A stretch of DNA of 28,774 bases from Perkinsus chesapeaki. Its lineage: Eukaryota; Perkinsozoa; Perkinsida; Perkinsidae. This document shows positions 10,776 to 22,009 of the stretch, piece by piece. The number at the start of each line of letters is the position of its first letter. Position 1 is the stretch's first letter. Below the pieces are notes generated by a model. That model was not told the origin of the DNA, did no database searches, and saw nothing but the letters and a program-made list of their open reading frames with translations. The translations under genes were made by a program, and so were the position numbers. The stretch is from positions 1-28,774 of the forward strand of contig JAAPAO010000463.1 in assembly GCA_013115145.1 (NCBI GenBank), given 5' to 3'.

Positions 10776-12043
10776 AGAGAAGGTGAAATAGGTAATGGCT
10801 GAGATATCCTTACGAGTGAAGATAGGGCGGAAACAGCATCCATCAACACCTTACTCATAATACTCAACTTCCAATGAAGAACAAGGACAACACTAGGGGA
10901 ACGAGACACCAAAGCTCATGAAGAGTCCTCATTAACTTGGTTATGATTCTTGTGTGTTACAGTAATCCTGGAACCTCAGAAGAGGATGCTGGGCCCGACA
11001 GCGAGGCTGCATTTAACGTCTCCTTTTGGTCCAGCTACCCATTTTCAACCTAAACTTCCAATACATCTGCGCCCTTTTCAGTTTTCTAGTAGCACGTTTC
11101 TGTGGGGCGACTAGATGAGCCTCTGGTCACTAATCACCATTAACGACGCAACATGGCAACGGTTCAAACAACAACAGTCCTTCTCTTCAAATCATGAGTT
11201 TCACCTATCACGCTCCGCCGGATATCTCCACAGCTGGCCCGAGAACAGGGTCGATAATAGGGATATCTGCGGACCCTACCACGACGACCAGCATGTCACA
11301 TCACCCGCAGCAGGTCTATCAACGTTACCTTTACCGAGTCGACCGTGATTGACATAATTTCCAATCTTGCACCATGACGCTAGGAATGCCTCCTTGACCT
11401 TAGGGCCGGCCTTCTCCCCTCCAGACCTCACGCCATCGAGAATCTAAATAATAGGGCCGCTACTGTAAATGAGTGGCGCTGCCCATAGCTACCCTCCTTC
11501 TGTAGTCGGTGTGAACTGCTATTAACGCTCCGAGGACTACCAAGGAGATGCCGAAAGCACCGATGGCAGCGTGCAGAAGTCTGAACAAGAAAGATGTATC
11601 ACGTGGGAGTTTCGGGTTTTCAGCCCGTTCAAGGTGAAGTAAGCCGAAAGACAACCAAACGGGCTTCAAAGAGATTGCCGGGCGTCTAGAGGTTCACTTT
11701 CGTGACCCTAATCCTCGACTATTTTCTCCTGAAAGCGGTGGTCCCTGGTTTACAAACGCCGTGGGGATCTATTTCTCGAGGGGCAGATTTCGGTTCCTTC
11801 CACAGTTGCACTCTCCCAAAACTGACCTGTGCAGTACACCTAGATGTCCGGTCTGCACCTCTGGAACGTCGGATAGTTTAACTAGGCTCTTAGGGGCTTC
11901 CTTGACTTGAGGTCTAAACCCAAAGGTCTCCGGTTCGAATCCAACGTGTGACATCCCTACTTTGCATTTACTGCTGGTTGCTGGGCGTACAAGGGCTGGA
12001 GGTCGGGATCGTTCAAGAATACCTAGACAACAACACCAAGAGC
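10776..12043. other. Gene-poor stretch with one possible small membrane protein
   Basis: This 1.3-kb gap lies upstream of the repeat-protein gene. The only candidate is minus-strand 11669-11460, an open frame of 69 codons with a long hydrophobic segment (AIGAFGISLVVLGALIAVHT) followed by DYRRR. Its first Met is not clearly placed and no splice partners were found, so it may be chance. A tRNA T-arm-like sequence sits near 11931 (see rejected items). Nothing else is supportable. Confidence 0.35.
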
Positions 12044-12629
12044 TTATGAAAAAACCGTCACGCGCCACGAAATACCGACATTGGTGTCCAAAACGTCATA
12101 TTTGTCATTAAAGAGGGCATCGGTATCTGACGGCAGTGGAGCGAACTTCTTCGGGACCTGCAATGAAATCGGCAGCCCAACTTGTATATCGACCTGTACC
12201 TCCTCCTCCTCTTGAGCCTGCCTGAGCCGTCTTCTGGAAGCTCCTTGCTCCAAGATGGAAGTGCCCTCGTCATGAATTTTCCGATGAGATTTCTACAGTG
12301 AAATTAGGAAATTTGGAGAAAATATTTCTTACCTTGGCTTTCGACTTTTTCTTGTTTTCTTTTGATTTGCCGTGATGATGATGGTGATGATGCCCCTTTT
12401 GCTGATTTACGAGGAATGCGGTATGAAATGCAACACATGTCTACTTTGTGTGATTTGTCTCCTCCAGCGGTCACGGAGTTCTTCGGAAACTCCTTCTCGG
12501 CGTTCGCAGTGATAAAAAAGCAAAGCCAAAGGGCTATAAAAACTGACAAATCGACTTTTGCTGATATCAGCTACGACGGGAATGCTTACTTTTAATACCA
12601 AAAGTCTTCGAGGAGAAGCTCAGACGCAT
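12044..12629 (-). CDS. Small secreted protein with a His7 tract and a Lys-rich segment, 151 aa
   Basis: Exons: 12629-12590, 12542-12445, 12401-12333, 12292-12044, giving 456 nt in frame. The introns (47, 43 and 40 nt) have good GT-AG ends. The start chosen gives a signal peptide of about 29 residues: a basic MRLSFSSKTFGIK lead, the core FIALWLCFFI, and a likely cut after ANA. In-frame ATGs further upstream (12719, 12755) would add a second hydrophobic segment, so the start is not fixed. The mature part has SHKQKG followed by seven His, then GKSKENKKKSKAKKSHRK, an acidic EEEE patch, and a C-terminal half with LPSDTDALFNDKYDVL. It could bind metal or polyanions, but that is a guess. No family is recognised. 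It is the second of four minus-strand genes for secreted charged proteins. Confidence 0.6.
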
Positions 12630-12790
12630 GGCAAAAAGGGTAATGGCTACAAACAAAATTGTGACGCCGTGACGTAGCAAATAACACAACAGAAATGAAC
12701 ACTTTACAACATATAATTGCATCACCTTCAAGGTGGTACTGCTGATGCTCGTCATTACTCTTGCTGAAAATAACGGTATAAGATCTTGAC

Positions 12791-13752
12791 TTAGGTTGAA
12801 AGAGGCCTTACAATGCCATATCGAGAATTATGCTCGCATTGCTTCCTCCTCTCCTCGCCATGCTCCTCCTCCTCGACTTCCTAATCATCACCATCGATTA
12901 ACCGAAGGCCGTGCAACCGAATCGTAGGAGATGCTCAAGGGGGCATATGACAACCACTGATCCGCTTAAGACCTCACTTCCGTTCTTACCGCTTTGAACT
13001 GAGCCTCGTTATCCTCTCCCGGACCTTTGGATTGCAAGTATGAGATCTGAAAGAAAGCACGAGAGAAGAAGAGACTAATAATAGAGAAAGATGGCAATGG
13101 GAAATTCGTACTATCAACTGATCGTTGCGGCGGCGAATGATATATGAATCTGTGCCGATGGCTGCATTCTACCGCCTCGAAGCACTTAGTGATGATCTTG
13201 CCAAATAACTTAATATTCTCAATTATGCCCAAATGGTATAAATTTCTAACGTTCTGGATAGTCCCCGACTCGAAGTCGGGGATATTTTATCGTAATGTTT
13301 GACCTAACTGGCCAATCTAGTGTGTAGCATAACAAATGTAGCTAGCTGTGTATCGCTGCAGACGACAGGACCCGGCCTTCCGGTAGTACAAGGTGATCGG
13401 GGTATTATCGAGTCCAGGCGGATCGAACCAGTCAACAAGTCACATAGTAAATGCGCGCATGCTCAAGCGTAGAGTGCAGTTGAATAGATATGAAGTCCTT
13501 TGTCACCTTTTCAGGGCATTTAACCCGCCTCCTGTTGTGAGTAGTATCCTGAGCCTCTAACTCAGCGAAGGACATCTCATTCCCGGGAAGTGGTCCTTTG
13601 GTCTTCCTGGCTTGCTGGAGCAAATTGAAGTCGAAGTTCGGGCCCATCACAATTCCATCTGAAATATAAAATACAAAGTACAGTATCCTATCGCGGAGTA
13701 GCTTACCGATGCCGACAATAGCCGAGATCGTCACGAGGAGTTTGCTAAGCAT
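12791..13752 (-). CDS. Small secreted protein, unknown family, 141 aa, 5 exons
   Basis: Exons: 13752-13707, 13658-13507, 13253-13173, 13046-12990, 12880-12791, totalling 426 nt in frame. The N-terminus MLSKLLVTISAIVGI is a signal peptide. Downstream come GPNFDFNLLQQARKTKGPLP, a basic NRRRVKCPEK, a helical segment NLYHLGIIENIKLFGKIITK, then SKGPGEDNEAQFKA. The tail begins EVEEEEHGEERRKQC. Introns are 48, 253, 126 and 109 nt. After the first intron all joins are phase 0, as in the neighbouring repeat-protein gene. The hydrophobic-basic helix loosely resembles the C-terminal helix of that neighbour, which may hint at common origin. No known domain is visible. Confidence 0.6.
13263..13281. repeat. 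Perfect 8-bp hairpin with 3-nt loop inside an intron
   Basis: CCCCGACT, loop CGA, AGTCGGGG. It sits just upstream (in transcript sense) of the 3' splice site at 13254 of the 141-aa secreted-protein gene. It could affect splice-site choice or be chance. Confidence 0.6.
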
Positions 13753-14206
13753 TTAAAGTTGGTAATGAAAGTAATAGCTGATAAAGTATAAAAATAAAAG
13801 CCAGAGAACCACAAACATGAAGCTTCAACCAAATCCATTAGATAAACGCTAGCCAAATAATTTCCGATTTCTAGAATCTTTCCGCCTTTTTTCGGTAAAT
13901 GTTTGCCAGAGGACCATGGCCTTCGTTGTCAGATCCTCACCGAGCTCACTGAGGCACAGCGAGTTCTCGGTAATAAATGCGGCACCTTCGACGAAGAAGA
14001 GATTCCGTTATCGCAACCCGGAGATGAAAGGCTGGATTGGGCCAGTAACATAACGAACCCAAGCGACAGTTCTTTCTCTCTTAATCGTCTCCAACTGTTC
14101 GAGCTTTTTCCCTTTGCAAAGCTCACCATTCAATTGACAACACGAGCCAGTTGCAAACACACTGGACGTCCATGATCTCATGGAGATGCACTACACTCAA
14201 GAAGGC
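13753..14206. other. Intergenic region with an ambiguous open stretch
   Basis: Between two minus-strand genes. Around 13900-14175 more than one frame is open: a plus-strand frame without an ATG (LTEAQRVLGNKCGTFDEEE) and a minus-strand frame with a hydrophobic stretch (LSLGFVMLLAQSS). I cannot choose between them. The part next to 13753 should hold the promoter of the downstream minus-strand gene, but I saw no clear motif. Confidence 0.35.
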
Positions 14207-15398
14207 TCAAGCAGTGCCCTCAACCTTAGTCTCAGGACCCTCTGGTGACAGCTGATCACCATCGCCCTTCACGAAGTTGGCCAGTTCATTCTCGAATCCA
14301 GCGTACCAATTATCCAGGCCCTTTTTGAAATTGGTAGATCTCTCATCTTCAGTCTTCATCAATGACTCCAGGGTGAGACCGGGCTCCGAGGAGGTGGCGG
14401 AACTCTTAGAACCCTCTTGGACGAAGGAAGCGCCTCCGCTGCCTTCATCATCGTCACCACCGTTCTCAATTTGGGCGTCCAGACGCTTCTCTAAAGGCTC
14501 CTGAGCAGGTAGAATCATCATCACGCAAATACATGGACTCGAAGACAAATTTTCAACAGATTTGGGGGAGCCGGGCTCTATTCTGGTCGACAGAGCTCCG
14601 CGCAAATTTCAAGGCTTCGGAAAGATATTTTTCAGGTCAAGTTGCTTACCAAGCCTTTAAGCTCCTTTTGAAATTCGGAGTGGACCTGTTTCTCAATCAG
14701 CACGTCCTTCTTGAGCTTGTCCCTTGCCCTACGGGTCTTCGCAGTCAAGTTGGCCAGGACAGCATCAGGCTGAAAATGCAAAGCAATGGATCGACCAACG
14801 CAGACCCCAGAAACTCACATCAGGTTTGCTGCCGTCGGTTACCGTGAGATCCTGAGGATTAAATGAATGTACACTGGCTTGAAATATCGAAAATACTCTC
14901 CCGCTAGGAAGGGAAATTTCAATCTCAAGTGGTCGACTCCAAACATGGAGATAAGAGATAAGTTGTCTACCACTCAGCATTGAGAGATAAACTTTTTACG
15001 ACGGCGATGAATCTAAGATGCGCATGGCGGAGCAAGAGAGACGCTGAGCAGCTCCCTTATGAAGCGGAATGGACCGGAAAAGAGGGGTTCGTTAGAGGAA
15101 ATATTAGATAACGACCCAAAAGATATTTTAGAGGTCGGGAAAAGGGCCTCCCAAAATATATGAGACTTCGAGCCAGTTCCGATTTGGCATTTTACGCGCC
15201 GACTCTTGAATGGACACTAAAGACTCACATTGTCGTCATCCTTATGGCGCAGGCGAGTGTGATGCGCATGATGGCGGTGATGGCGACCTTCCGCTCTGGC
15301 CTGGGCAACGGCAGTGATACCTGATAAAGTTAGTAGAGTATACAAGAGAGCGGTATGAGCTTACTAACTATAATCAGAGTAATATAGGCAAGATGCAT
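14207..15398 (-). CDS. Small secreted protein with a His-rich N-terminus, about 190 aa, 5 exons
   Basis: Exons: 15398-15365, 15320-15229, 14851-14819, 14769-14650, and about 14500-14207. Together they make 573 nt in frame. The signal peptide is MHLAYITLIIVSITAVAQA. The mature N-terminus is AEGRHHRHHAHHTRLRHKDD, with eight His in about twenty residues. The middle (LTAKTRRARDKLKKDVLIEK) is a charged, likely helical stretch. The last exon is acidic and Ser/Gly-rich (IENGGDDDEGSGGASF) with WYAGFENELANFVKG near the end. Introns are 44, 377, 49 and about 149 nt; a further exon could hide in the 377-nt one. No family is recognised. It is divergent from the first SCCPDH-like gene. Confidence 0.58.
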
Positions 15399-15846
15399 TT
15401 GAGGAGTTGGAGAGGGTTATATATAAGATAGTAAGAGCTAAACGAAAGGTAAAGTACCGTTTAATGAAAATGACTATTATAGGACGACAAATAATTTATA
15501 CAAGACAGCTCAGAAGATCTAAGATATAACTAAGGGATGCACAAAAGGACAACCATTGAGTCCCGGTAACGATGAACTAAACCACTCATCAGCAACTAGA
15601 GTCCCTCCGCCGGTCGCCTGATGATTCTGCGCAGTTAGTTTAGCGCGCGCCATTGTAATCGATTTATCTTTCGTTCGGCACTTGGGCGATTAACCTACGC
15701 TGCATCTTGTGTGTTAACTAGCTTTAGAATACTATTGATTATAAGTCCTGTACTCAATACAGTAGTCTTCGCAGCCCTCTAGCGTCCTTGTTGGAAAAGA
15801 TTCTTCCGAGGTTGTTTCGGGTCATCTGTTATTTTGGCGTCGGTCA
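15399..15846. promoter_or_regulatory. Divergent intergenic region
   Basis: About 450 nt separate the start of a minus-strand secreted-protein gene from the start of the first plus-strand SCCPDH-like gene, so it should hold both promoters. I saw no TATA box or other motif I would defend. Confidence 0.4.
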
Positions 15847-18800
15847 ATGAACAACATATCAGGCATTTTTACTGTGATAATGGCTAAAGATTTCGACGTT
15901 ATTGTATTCGGTGCAAGTGGCTATGCTGGAGCATTTGTCGCCAAGGAAATGGCAGTACTTGGCGAGAAGAATAAACTAAAAGTCGGTATGGCCGGCAGGA
16001 ACTCTGAAAGGATCATCACGGTAACGTTAATCTCGCTGATACAGTCGGATATTATTTTGAATAGGAAGTGAAGAAGCATGGTTATGTTCCTCGAGAGGAC
16101 CAGATTGTTGTTGCTGATGTATCGAACACTGACTCCATTAAAAATATGGTCAAACGTAAGTTGCTTAGATGGAGAGGATCTGACTTCATGACGCGTATAA
16201 GATGTCATTATTGGCTAGTCTCTTCTGTACAATTTCCGCAAGCGTATCAAACGCATTGGTTCAAGTCAAGTCATTTTCCTCAATGAATTTGAACGCTTCA
16301 CTCCCATGCGTGTATTTTAACGGTTGTTCGTTCTCCCGCCGTCCTCAAGGCCGATTCAACCTAGGATTCGTATCTTAGTTCAATAATTAATAATAATGTC
16401 CCTCAACTAGTTCCATGCACTATCTTCTGATCCTCCTCCTGTTCACTTTTAGGCACTCGTTTGGTTATGAACTGCGTTGGGCCATATAGGCATTTTGGTG
16501 AAACTGTCGTGTCGGTATGCGCTGAGCTCGGTACAGACTATATGGACTTGTGTGGTGAACCAGAATTTATAGAGAAGATGCAACTCAAGTACGACCGATG
16601 GTTATTAAGTATCTTACCGAATAATCTTCACAGTGCGTTCTAAGAATCTTTCCAGATACACTGAGCTTGCCAAGCAAAGCGGCGCCATTGTGATGAATGC
16701 ATGCGCATTCGATTCAGTGCCGGCAGATTTTGGTTTCCAGTTGATGCATGACCGTCTCGCCAAAGATGGAGGGGTAAGCCGCTTGAGTTTTAGTACTGAC
16801 TAGAAGGCTGTCGAAGTCCGGCGGGAATCGTACAAATTGAGCCTAACCGTGCAGGTCTCTGGAGAGGGTGGGGTCATCATTCGATCACCTTTGCCGACGT
16901 ATCTACTGTGCACATTTGTTTCATTAAACTGTGGCGCACCGCCTGTGGATTACTTCAAGTTTGCGATTTCTCGTAGTCAAGTTGCCAAGAAAGAGCTATA
17001 GTAGGGAGCAGTTTTCGTCATCTACCCGCATGACCGATTAAATACTTGTTGCATTTTAACAAATATTCTGGTTATAACGTGTCTCTAGTTTCACCTGTTT
17101 GCTTGTCCTTGGTAAATATAACTCTCTGCTATGTCTGAATGTGGTTCCCATTATACTGCTTTTACTGTCAGATTCCGGTATCCGTCGAAAGCTTCCTCAG
17201 GAATCTCTATGGCCCAAAAGGATACGTTGGTCATTACGCAACGTAGCATCAACTGTTATATAATAAATCCTGCAAAAGTGTCCAGATACGAATGTGCTGT
17301 ATATGGCATGGGCTCTGTTGGAGAGCTTCGGGAAGTACGCAGAAGTCTACAAGCTGAGGGTAGGTATTCGAAACAACCTCGTTGGAATCTTTCAAGGTTA
17401 ACATTTTTATACCATAATTTCAATACCCTATGTACTTAGCCGCCATCGGTACAGGGCGATTGATTCGTTAAGAGGTTTAGTTGGTCTTACGAGAATGTTG
17501 AGGCTTGTTAGTGTGCGTACGTTGAAAATGTAGATATCACAAAGTGAATTGTTTTGGATCATCAAAACTTTAAGAGCACCCTTGTTGTATTTAACTAATG
17601 TACCTACGAAACAGTATCGTTGATTTCCGTTGGTTGATTTTCGATAATTTAATTAATTTAATCGTTCGATTTTATCTCCCAACTCGCTTCTCATCAGGCA
17701 TGAAGCCCAAGTTGAATCGCAGCGGTCCTGCTTTAAAGCATCATCCTGGATTCTTCGAAGATGACAGGGTTCCCGGCAAGCTCTGTATGAACTTCCTCGG
17801 CAGCGACCGATCAGTCGTCCAACGTATGTTATTATTCCCACCGAAATTAATCCAATCTATTTCCTCAGGTACACAGGAGATGCAGACCTTGGACGATAAG
17901 AGCTATCAAGGAATCTATCATAACTGCTATCTTGCTGTAGGGTCAAGTGCACGGGTGAAGCTCTGGATTCGCTTCGATTCAGGTTGAGAACACTCTCGTG
18001 AACAAGTTGGCTTTCATCATTTTCGGTGGAATGATTAACTTCCTTTGTAAATACCCTTGGGGTAGACAATTGCTGTTGAAGTAAGTGGAGGCGAGCTGCC
18101 GTCTCGAGCTAGTATTAAATCTAATGTATATAATAGTTCATCCAGCCTCTTATCGCTTACGTGTACACTCGCATTTTTACCGCGGCTCAGCAGCAGGTTA
18201 TCCTGCTATAGCGTTACCTTCTTATTTGGTACAGTTAGGAAGGTGGTCGGTGGGGACAGGCCACGCAAGAAGACAACGAATAGTGCATGCATAAGATAAC
18301 AACACTTGAACGTTAAAATAGTATATCGTTAATATCGTTAGTATACCGGTAATAGTATATCGTTAGTATCGTTAGTATACCGGTAATAGTATATCGTTAA
18401 TAACGACTCGTTATTGTCGACAATGGTGGCCTCCTGAATTAGGCTCACCCCCCCCAGCGTCTGCGGTAGTATCGAGTCTCTGATGGTTATTTGGAAATGA
18501 GACAAAAAACAATTAGAAACAGAAGATCCATCAAATTTTACTCTTAATTTTCATTAGTGAATCGCGGCGAAAATTGTCATCGCGATCTTATATGATCGTA
18601 GCCGTTGTAGCTTAGACTTGAGCACTAAAGAGTTTCGTGAATCTCAGGTATCCCAAGTTGTTCACATTTGGCTACTTCTCCCATGAAGGTTCGACAATGG
18701 AACAGCTAGAGGAAGCCGGGTACGGAAGATCATCACTCTTTCATGCATCTATCGATTATTAGGTATCAAATAGACTTTTTCGGTAAGGGTTTCTCAAGCA

Positions 18801-19095
18801 AGAAGGCTCAAGAGGAGCATCCTGACCAGCCAGACGTCGAAGTGAAGGCGAGCGTGCACGGTCCTGATCCGGGCTATATAGGAACTAGCCGAATGTTCTC
18901 TCAATTGGCATTGGTAAGTGATGCCCCCGCCGAGGTTCGAACTTGCGTGCATAGGTATTGCTGACTTTGAGAGATAGCGTTGCGGTTAAGCAAGGTGGTG
19001 TCTATACAGCAGCTAGAGTGTTCAGAGGGACGGTGGCTCCTAAGAGGCTTACTGACGATGGCTGTGCTGTTTTCAGCGATGAGATACTCGACTAA
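15847..19095 (+). CDS. SCCPDH-like oxidoreductase, paralogue 1, 12 exons, 439 aa
   Basis: Exons: 15847-16020, 16065-16155, 16453-16588, 16656-16773, 17172-17242, 17286-17359, 17698-17823, 17869-17936, 17983-18080, 18648-18719, 18763-18913, 18955-19095. They sum to 1320 nt in frame. The Met at 15880 is an alternative that would give 428 aa, close to human SCCPDH (429). The N-terminus has a Rossmann nucleotide-binding loop, VIVFGASGYAG (residues 19-28). It is followed by TRLVMNCVGPY, GTDYMDLCGEPEF, SGAIVMNACAFDSVPADFG and GPKGYVGHYATYE. A membrane segment lies about 294-308 (LAFIIFGGMINFL), and the end is VTD-like GPDPGY, KQGGVYTAARVFRG and DEILD. These family members are membrane- or lipid-droplet-linked oxidoreductases of poorly defined substrate. 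Exon lengths from exon 3 on match paralogues 2 and 3 almost exactly, which supports the model. Confidence 0.85.
18317..18404 (+). repeat. 34-nt tandem repeat, about 2.6 copies, in an intron
   Basis: Copies at 18317-18350, 18351-18384 and a partial one at 18385-18404. Each begins AATAGTATATCGTTA and full copies end GTTAGTATACCGGT. The array lies in the 567-nt intron 18081-18647 of SCCPDH-like paralogue 1. Confidence 0.8.
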
Positions 19096-19601
19096 GATGT
19101 TGACTATCTTTGAGGCTCTACGACGCAATTTTACACCACGCCGTCGGAGCCGACAGAATTTTCTTATTCACTTTCTTGGGAATGTTTAATCACCCTTTCT
19201 TGGTGTAGTCGAGTTGGTGGGAAGTAAGGGTGTCTATTCCATATTGTATCGTTTATATTCTTGATGATAAATATCTTGTTGTAGAGATTGAAGATCAAAT
19301 GTTTATTCGGCAAATTACGGGAGTCAAGTCATAGGATCTAATATGGCCCGATTCTACCCATTCAATTTCAGCTACCACTTTTCCTCGCTCTCGAACCAAT
19401 TACTAGTATGTAGTTAGTATTGGTAGCCTTATCACTAGTGAGGTGTAAGTGTTAGTTTGGCTTTTCTATAAACTTCGTTCTCACTTTTTAGTGTAGAGTT
19501 TCTAACGCTTCATTTTCACTATTACTGCGGAGTTTTCTCATTGCTGCGATCCAATATCTCTTTTTTTCTGAGTTGAATTTGATTAATAATCGATTTGTTT
19601 A
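19096..19601. other. Intergenic region between SCCPDH-like paralogues 1 and 2
   Basis: About 500 AT-rich nt. It should hold the 3' end of paralogue 1 and the promoter of paralogue 2. No coding segment or motif seen. Confidence 0.5.
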
Positions 19602-22009
19602 ATGCCCTCCTCGACTTCATCGTTATCTTCATCACCCGAAAGAACACAATCGGCTGTCACCTCCGTGCGCGGTCGTCGCAACCATATTGATGGTCGCGAT
19701 TTCGATGTAGTGGTTTTCGGCTGCACCGGATTCGTTGGAAAGCTGGTGCTCGAAAAAATGTATAACTACGCTAAGCCAGCTGGCTTGAAAGTAGCCGCTG
19801 TCGGAAGAGACGAAGATAGGGTAAAGCAGGTAAGCTGGCAGCCTGCCATTCGGGAGGGCGGGGGTTCTATCCCTGGCGGCGCCGTTTTTCCATCTATATT
19901 ATTCAGACTATCGATGTCCTCGATTTAGAAGGCAAGGTCGGATATATGATTGCCGGCGTTTATGATTCGGACTCGATCGACGAAATGGTGAAAAGTAAAA
20001 TGGGAACTTCCTTTTTTTGGCGGCATGTTTTTACTTGAGATACTCGACTCGTTCTTAATTGTGTCGGCCCATACGCTCTTTACGGTGAGCCAGTTGTGGC
20101 TTCCTGTGTGAAGTATGGTACCGATTATATGGATATTTCTGGCGAGGTGCAGTTTATAGAGAGAATGCAGTTGAAGTAGTAACAACCGGGTGGGGGAATA
20201 GCTTTCTCAAAAATGCCTGTAATGCATTCGTTATGCAGGCAGAGTGTCCAAGGGTACATCAATATGTGGTTTAACTAGTTCTTTTATGCGAAAGGCCATG
20301 GGTTCGAAACCCGGTGATGCCATTTTATTGTAGATACTCTGAAAAAGCTAAGCAATCAGGAGCAGTTATCATGTCGGCCTGTGCTTGGGATTCCGTTCCC
20401 GAAGATCTCGGTTTCCAATTAGTCAGGGATAAGATGGTCTCGGAGGGAGTGGTACGTTTGCTCAATCCAGCCGTGAAGGCTCAATCGGCTTTCAAGTAGA
20501 TACCGCATTCGATCGATGGTTTTGTCGAAGTGCTGCCTGGTCCCATGGGTTATAGAGCTCACTTTGGCACCTATGAGAGTGCAGTGCTTGCCATGTCTTC
20601 TATGAAACAATGCATTAAAATCAGGAAGGCTCTGCGTGCTAAAGGTGAGTCGCTCGGTAGGATAATTGCAGTGTTAATCCATCAAATGGGGGCACAGCAG
20701 CAGTTCTGTAGGGATATATATCATTACGCTTCATGGCGCCGGTCATTGAATATTAATACTTCATAAGCGCAGACTGTGGTTGACTCCTACATTCCACTCA
20801 TGGCTGGGGACGCTAAATCACTTAGTCGCGGTGAATAGCATCGAAGGCAAATTTATGTTTACCTTTTCAATAACTCATCCTACTGTTTCAAGACAATGCC
20901 ACTCGTCTTGATAATATTCCTATCAGGTTTGGCTCCAAAACTTAACAAGCGTGGGCCTGCTCCTCTCCTACCTCGGAAGTATCTTCCTGTATTATGCGAT
21001 TCACGCGTATCCGGCACATATGTTCCATTCCTCGGCACCGATCCCTATGTTATAAAAAGTGAGGCGACAGCTTCAACCTAAGATTCTTTCTACTCGTTTC
21101 TTCAGGAACACAGCAAATGCTGACGCTTGCTGATCCCGAGTATGTTGGAGTCCGATCCGCTTGCTATTTCAAAGTAAGCTGAATTTCGTTATGATAGAAA
21201 GCTCACTTATGCTACTTGAACTAGCTTGGTTAATTTTTGAGTAACACTGAAAGCAACTGAAGGGAAGTCACATCGCGAAGAAGTTACCACTTTTCTACGT
21301 TCTGCAAGGTCCCTTCTTCTATATCTTTCCGTCTTCTCCGGCTACATATCCGTTTCGCGTTGTAGACTTCTTCCCCTACATGTCAGAACATTTAGCGATC
21401 TTTTCCTCTTCAGTTACCTGACACAATCCTTGGTAAACTAGGATACCTGTTCTACGGTCTGTTAGTGTTTTTATTCTCTCTTTTCGAAGTTGGACGCAAA
21501 CTGCTTCTACAGTAGGAAGGCCTATCCTCTCTTCCATTTAGTTTGTTCCATTCAGTTTCCCCGAGTTCTTCACTCATGGCATGTTCAGCCACCGTGGCCC
21601 AACTCAAACCCAAATGGAAACCACAAAGTAAACCCGACCATTAAATCCTGCCATTGATTCTTCTCAACAGATATAAGATTGCTTTTATCGGTCGTGGCTA
21701 CTCCGATGAGAAAGCTCTAGAGTTGCATCCCCGAAAGCCCGATTCAGAAGTCCTCGGTACCGTAACTGGTCCCGATCCGGGCTACGATGCCACCAGCGGC
21801 ATATTCACCACCTTGGCCATGGTCAGCTTCCAAGCGCTATATCACACCCTCACAGTTTAATACTTCAGGTTCTTCTTACTGATAAGAAATCCTTGAAGAG
21901 CACGAAGGGAGGCGTCTACACACCAGCCGCATTTTTCCGTGGCAGCAGCGCCGCCAAGAGACTTACTGAAGAGGGATATGCTTCCTTCAGTGCTAACCTG
22001 TTAGATTAA
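19602..22009 (+). CDS. SCCPDH-like oxidoreductase, paralogue 2, 11 exons, 458 aa
   Basis: Exons: 19602-19829, 19907-19994, 20040-20175, 20334-20451, 20500-20644, 20927-21058, 21106-21173, 21414-21511, 21556-21627, 21671-21821, 21869-22009. They total 1377 nt in frame. The first 33 residues are a Ser/Arg-rich extension absent from the other two copies and could be a targeting sequence. Then come the Rossmann loop VVVFGCTGFVG (37-46), TRLVLNCVGPY, GTDYMDISGE, SACAWDSVPEDLG and GPMGYRAHFGTYE. The membrane segment is near 312-330 (LGYLFYGLLVFLFSLF). The end is GRGYSDEKALE, GPDPGYDATSG and KGGVYTPAAFFRG. The 145-nt exon 20500-20644 equals two exons (71+74 nt) of the other paralogues, so one intron has been lost here. 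Confidence 0.87.

Noticed and set aside
11870-11955. Possible tRNA on the plus strand, with an A-box-like and a GGTTCGAATCC B-box-like sequence.
   Set aside because: The T stem pairs at only two positions and no acceptor stem can be formed. At most it is a tRNA-derived remnant.
13903-14175. Open plus-strand frame of about 90 codons between two minus-strand genes.
   Set aside because: It has no ATG start, no clear splice partner and no recognisable protein. Other frames are also open over the same span.
18914-18954. T-arm-like GAGGTTCGAAC in a 41-nt intron of paralogue 1, with a similar sequence in the first intron of paralogue 2.
   Set aside because: The introns are too short to hold a tRNA, and no second half of a tRNA is present.
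20251-20320. tRNA-length segment with GGGTTCGAAACCC inside an intron of SCCPDH-like paralogue 2.
   Set aside because: The T arm is passable but the acceptor and anticodon stems do not pair well. A chance match or tRNA-derived fragment is more likely.
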